A stretch of DNA of 64,000 nucleotides from contig NZ_JONW01000005.1 of assembly GCF_000712075.1 (NCBI RefSeq), positions 811,001 to 875,000 on the forward strand, in the 5' to 3' direction. A program made the position numbers and the translations under genes. Of this stretch, positions 63,381 through 64,000 are shown piece after piece. Source of the DNA: Caulobacter sp. UNC358MFTsu5.1. Its GTDB lineage: Bacteria > Pseudomonadota > Alphaproteobacteria > Caulobacterales > Caulobacteraceae. A model generated the notes under the pieces. The model had not been told where the DNA came from. It saw nothing but the letters and a program-made list of their open reading frames with translations, and did not search any database. The number at the start of each line of letters is the position of its first letter. Position 1 is the stretch's first letter.

Positions 63381-64000
63381 CTACTTCATCCGCTCGTACG
63401 CATACTGCCCCGAGCCGCCCCATTCCTTGGTCCAGTGCGGGGCGACGGCCATGATCTGGGCGGCGGTCGGATAGGCCGAGAACTGCAGGCCGCCGTTCGC
63501 GCCCGCCATGGCCAGGTCGAACTGCACCACCCCGTCGGAGCCGGCCTTCCAGTGGCCCGTCCATTTCGGCGTGTCGGTGATCTTCTCGCGATAGGCGACC
63601 GCGCCGTCGGTGGTGAAGTTGAGGATGGCGTTGTGGCGCTTCTGCTCGACCCACAGGCCCAGGATGTCGCGCTCGGCCTTGGTCTGGGCCTGGGTCTTGG
63701 CGGGCCGGATCACGGCGCCCGGCGGCAGCCGGATGGGCGGGCGCGGCGGAAGCTTGATCACCTTGGGCGGCACGAAGGTGGCCGGGGCGTCGGGCGTGGT
63801 GGTCGGCGTCTCGCCGGGCGCCGGCGGGGTCGGGACGGTCGCCGTCGCGTCGCCCGCCGCCGGTGGGGGCGTGGCGGGCGTGTCGGCCGGCGGGGTGGTG
63901 GTCTGCGTGGTTTCCGTCGTCGTGGTGGTGGTCGGCGGAGCCGCGGGCGGCGTGGCCGGGGTCTCGACCTTCGGGGCCGGCGGCTTCTCGGCCTCCTTCT
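63381..64000 (-). CDS. Pro/Thr-rich protein with C-terminal domain (partial)
   Basis: The frame is open to the right edge of the window, so the N-terminus is missing. The visible part is a long low-complexity Pro/Thr/Ala linker (about 63770-64000) followed by a compact domain of about 100 residues with WVEQKRHNAILNF, TPKWTGHWKAGSDG and WTKEWGGSGQYAYERM. I do not recognise the domain. The GTG at 63773 could look like a start but the coding pattern continues upstream. Confidence 0.7.
   Translation of the reverse strand, partial: KEAEKPPAPKVETPATPPAAPPTTTTTTETTQTTTPPADTPATPPPAAGDATATVPTPPAPGETPTTTPDAPATFVPPKVIKLPPRPPIRLPPGAVIRPAKTQAQTKAERDILGLWVEQKRHNAILNFTTDGAVAYREKITDTPKWTGHWKAGSDGVVQFDLAMAGANGGLQFSAYPTAAQIMAVAPHWTKEWGGSGQYAYERMK

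Overview
The window is about 64 kb of very GC-rich, gene-dense DNA from an alphaproteobacterium, almost certainly a Caulobacter or close relative. Main reasons: a cell-cycle methyltransferase CcrM gene with a CtrA-type box and GANTC sites in its upstream region, a split F0 sector with b and b' subunits, housekeeping promoters of the TTGACG / GCTATAGG type, a PdeA-like phosphodiesterase with the unusual GEDEF motif, and many intergenic palindromic elements. I see no tRNA, rRNA, CRISPR array, prophage or transposase gene.

Layout. 1-12.5 kb is a chromosome-maintenance and bioenergetics block: end of a probable rnhB, ccrM, a LapG-like protein, a GH25 lysozyme, mutY, a DciA-like DUF721 gene, two tandem DsbA-like thioredoxins, smc, and the F0 ATP synthase operon (atpI-atpB-atpE-b'-b). 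12.5-17 kb holds a large secreted protein, a small basic DUF6481-type protein, a TauE/SafE permease and two tandem paralogous membrane proteins. 17-27.4 kb is metabolic: the glycine cleavage operon gcvT-gcvH-gcvPA-gcvPB behind a tandem glycine riboswitch, ispH, a secreted protein coupled to argS, then thrB-rnhA. 27.4-33 kb has a rhodanese divergent from a GlxA-type regulator, a lipoprotein, kptA, a possible structured RNA, and a VOC plus Gfo/Idh/MocA oxidoreductase pair.

33-37.5 kb is the most accessory-looking unit: a TetR regulator divergent from a tightly coupled operon of cytochrome P450, a lipocalin/CrtC-like protein, an APH-type kinase and a small orphan protein. A 14-bp dyad overlaps the predicted P450 promoter. 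This is my best candidate for an undescribed pathway. 37.6-43 kb has an ABC-2 exporter, NfeD plus stomatin/SPFH, small envelope proteins and a Crp-family regulator. 43-50 kb has a nitronate monooxygenase, SDRs (including a probable 3-hydroxybutyrate dehydrogenase with a PhaR-like site upstream), DUF1993, Nudix, patatin and YaaA. 50-64 kb has an FAD-linked dehydrogenase, a VapBC module, a TsaC/Sua5 protein, a cytochrome b561-YceI fusion next to a stand-alone YceI protein, an acyl-CoA dehydrogenase, a peroxiredoxin, YqgE, an LprI-like protein, PdeA, a GNAT enzyme and a truncated Pro/Thr-rich protein.

The strongest non-coding signal is a family of seven paired-hairpin elements of about 66-78 bp; in six the right end stops a few bases short of the stop codon of a minus-strand gene. 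Other repeat families fill most of the remaining longer gaps. Protein functions are inferred from sequence patterns alone; no database search was possible.
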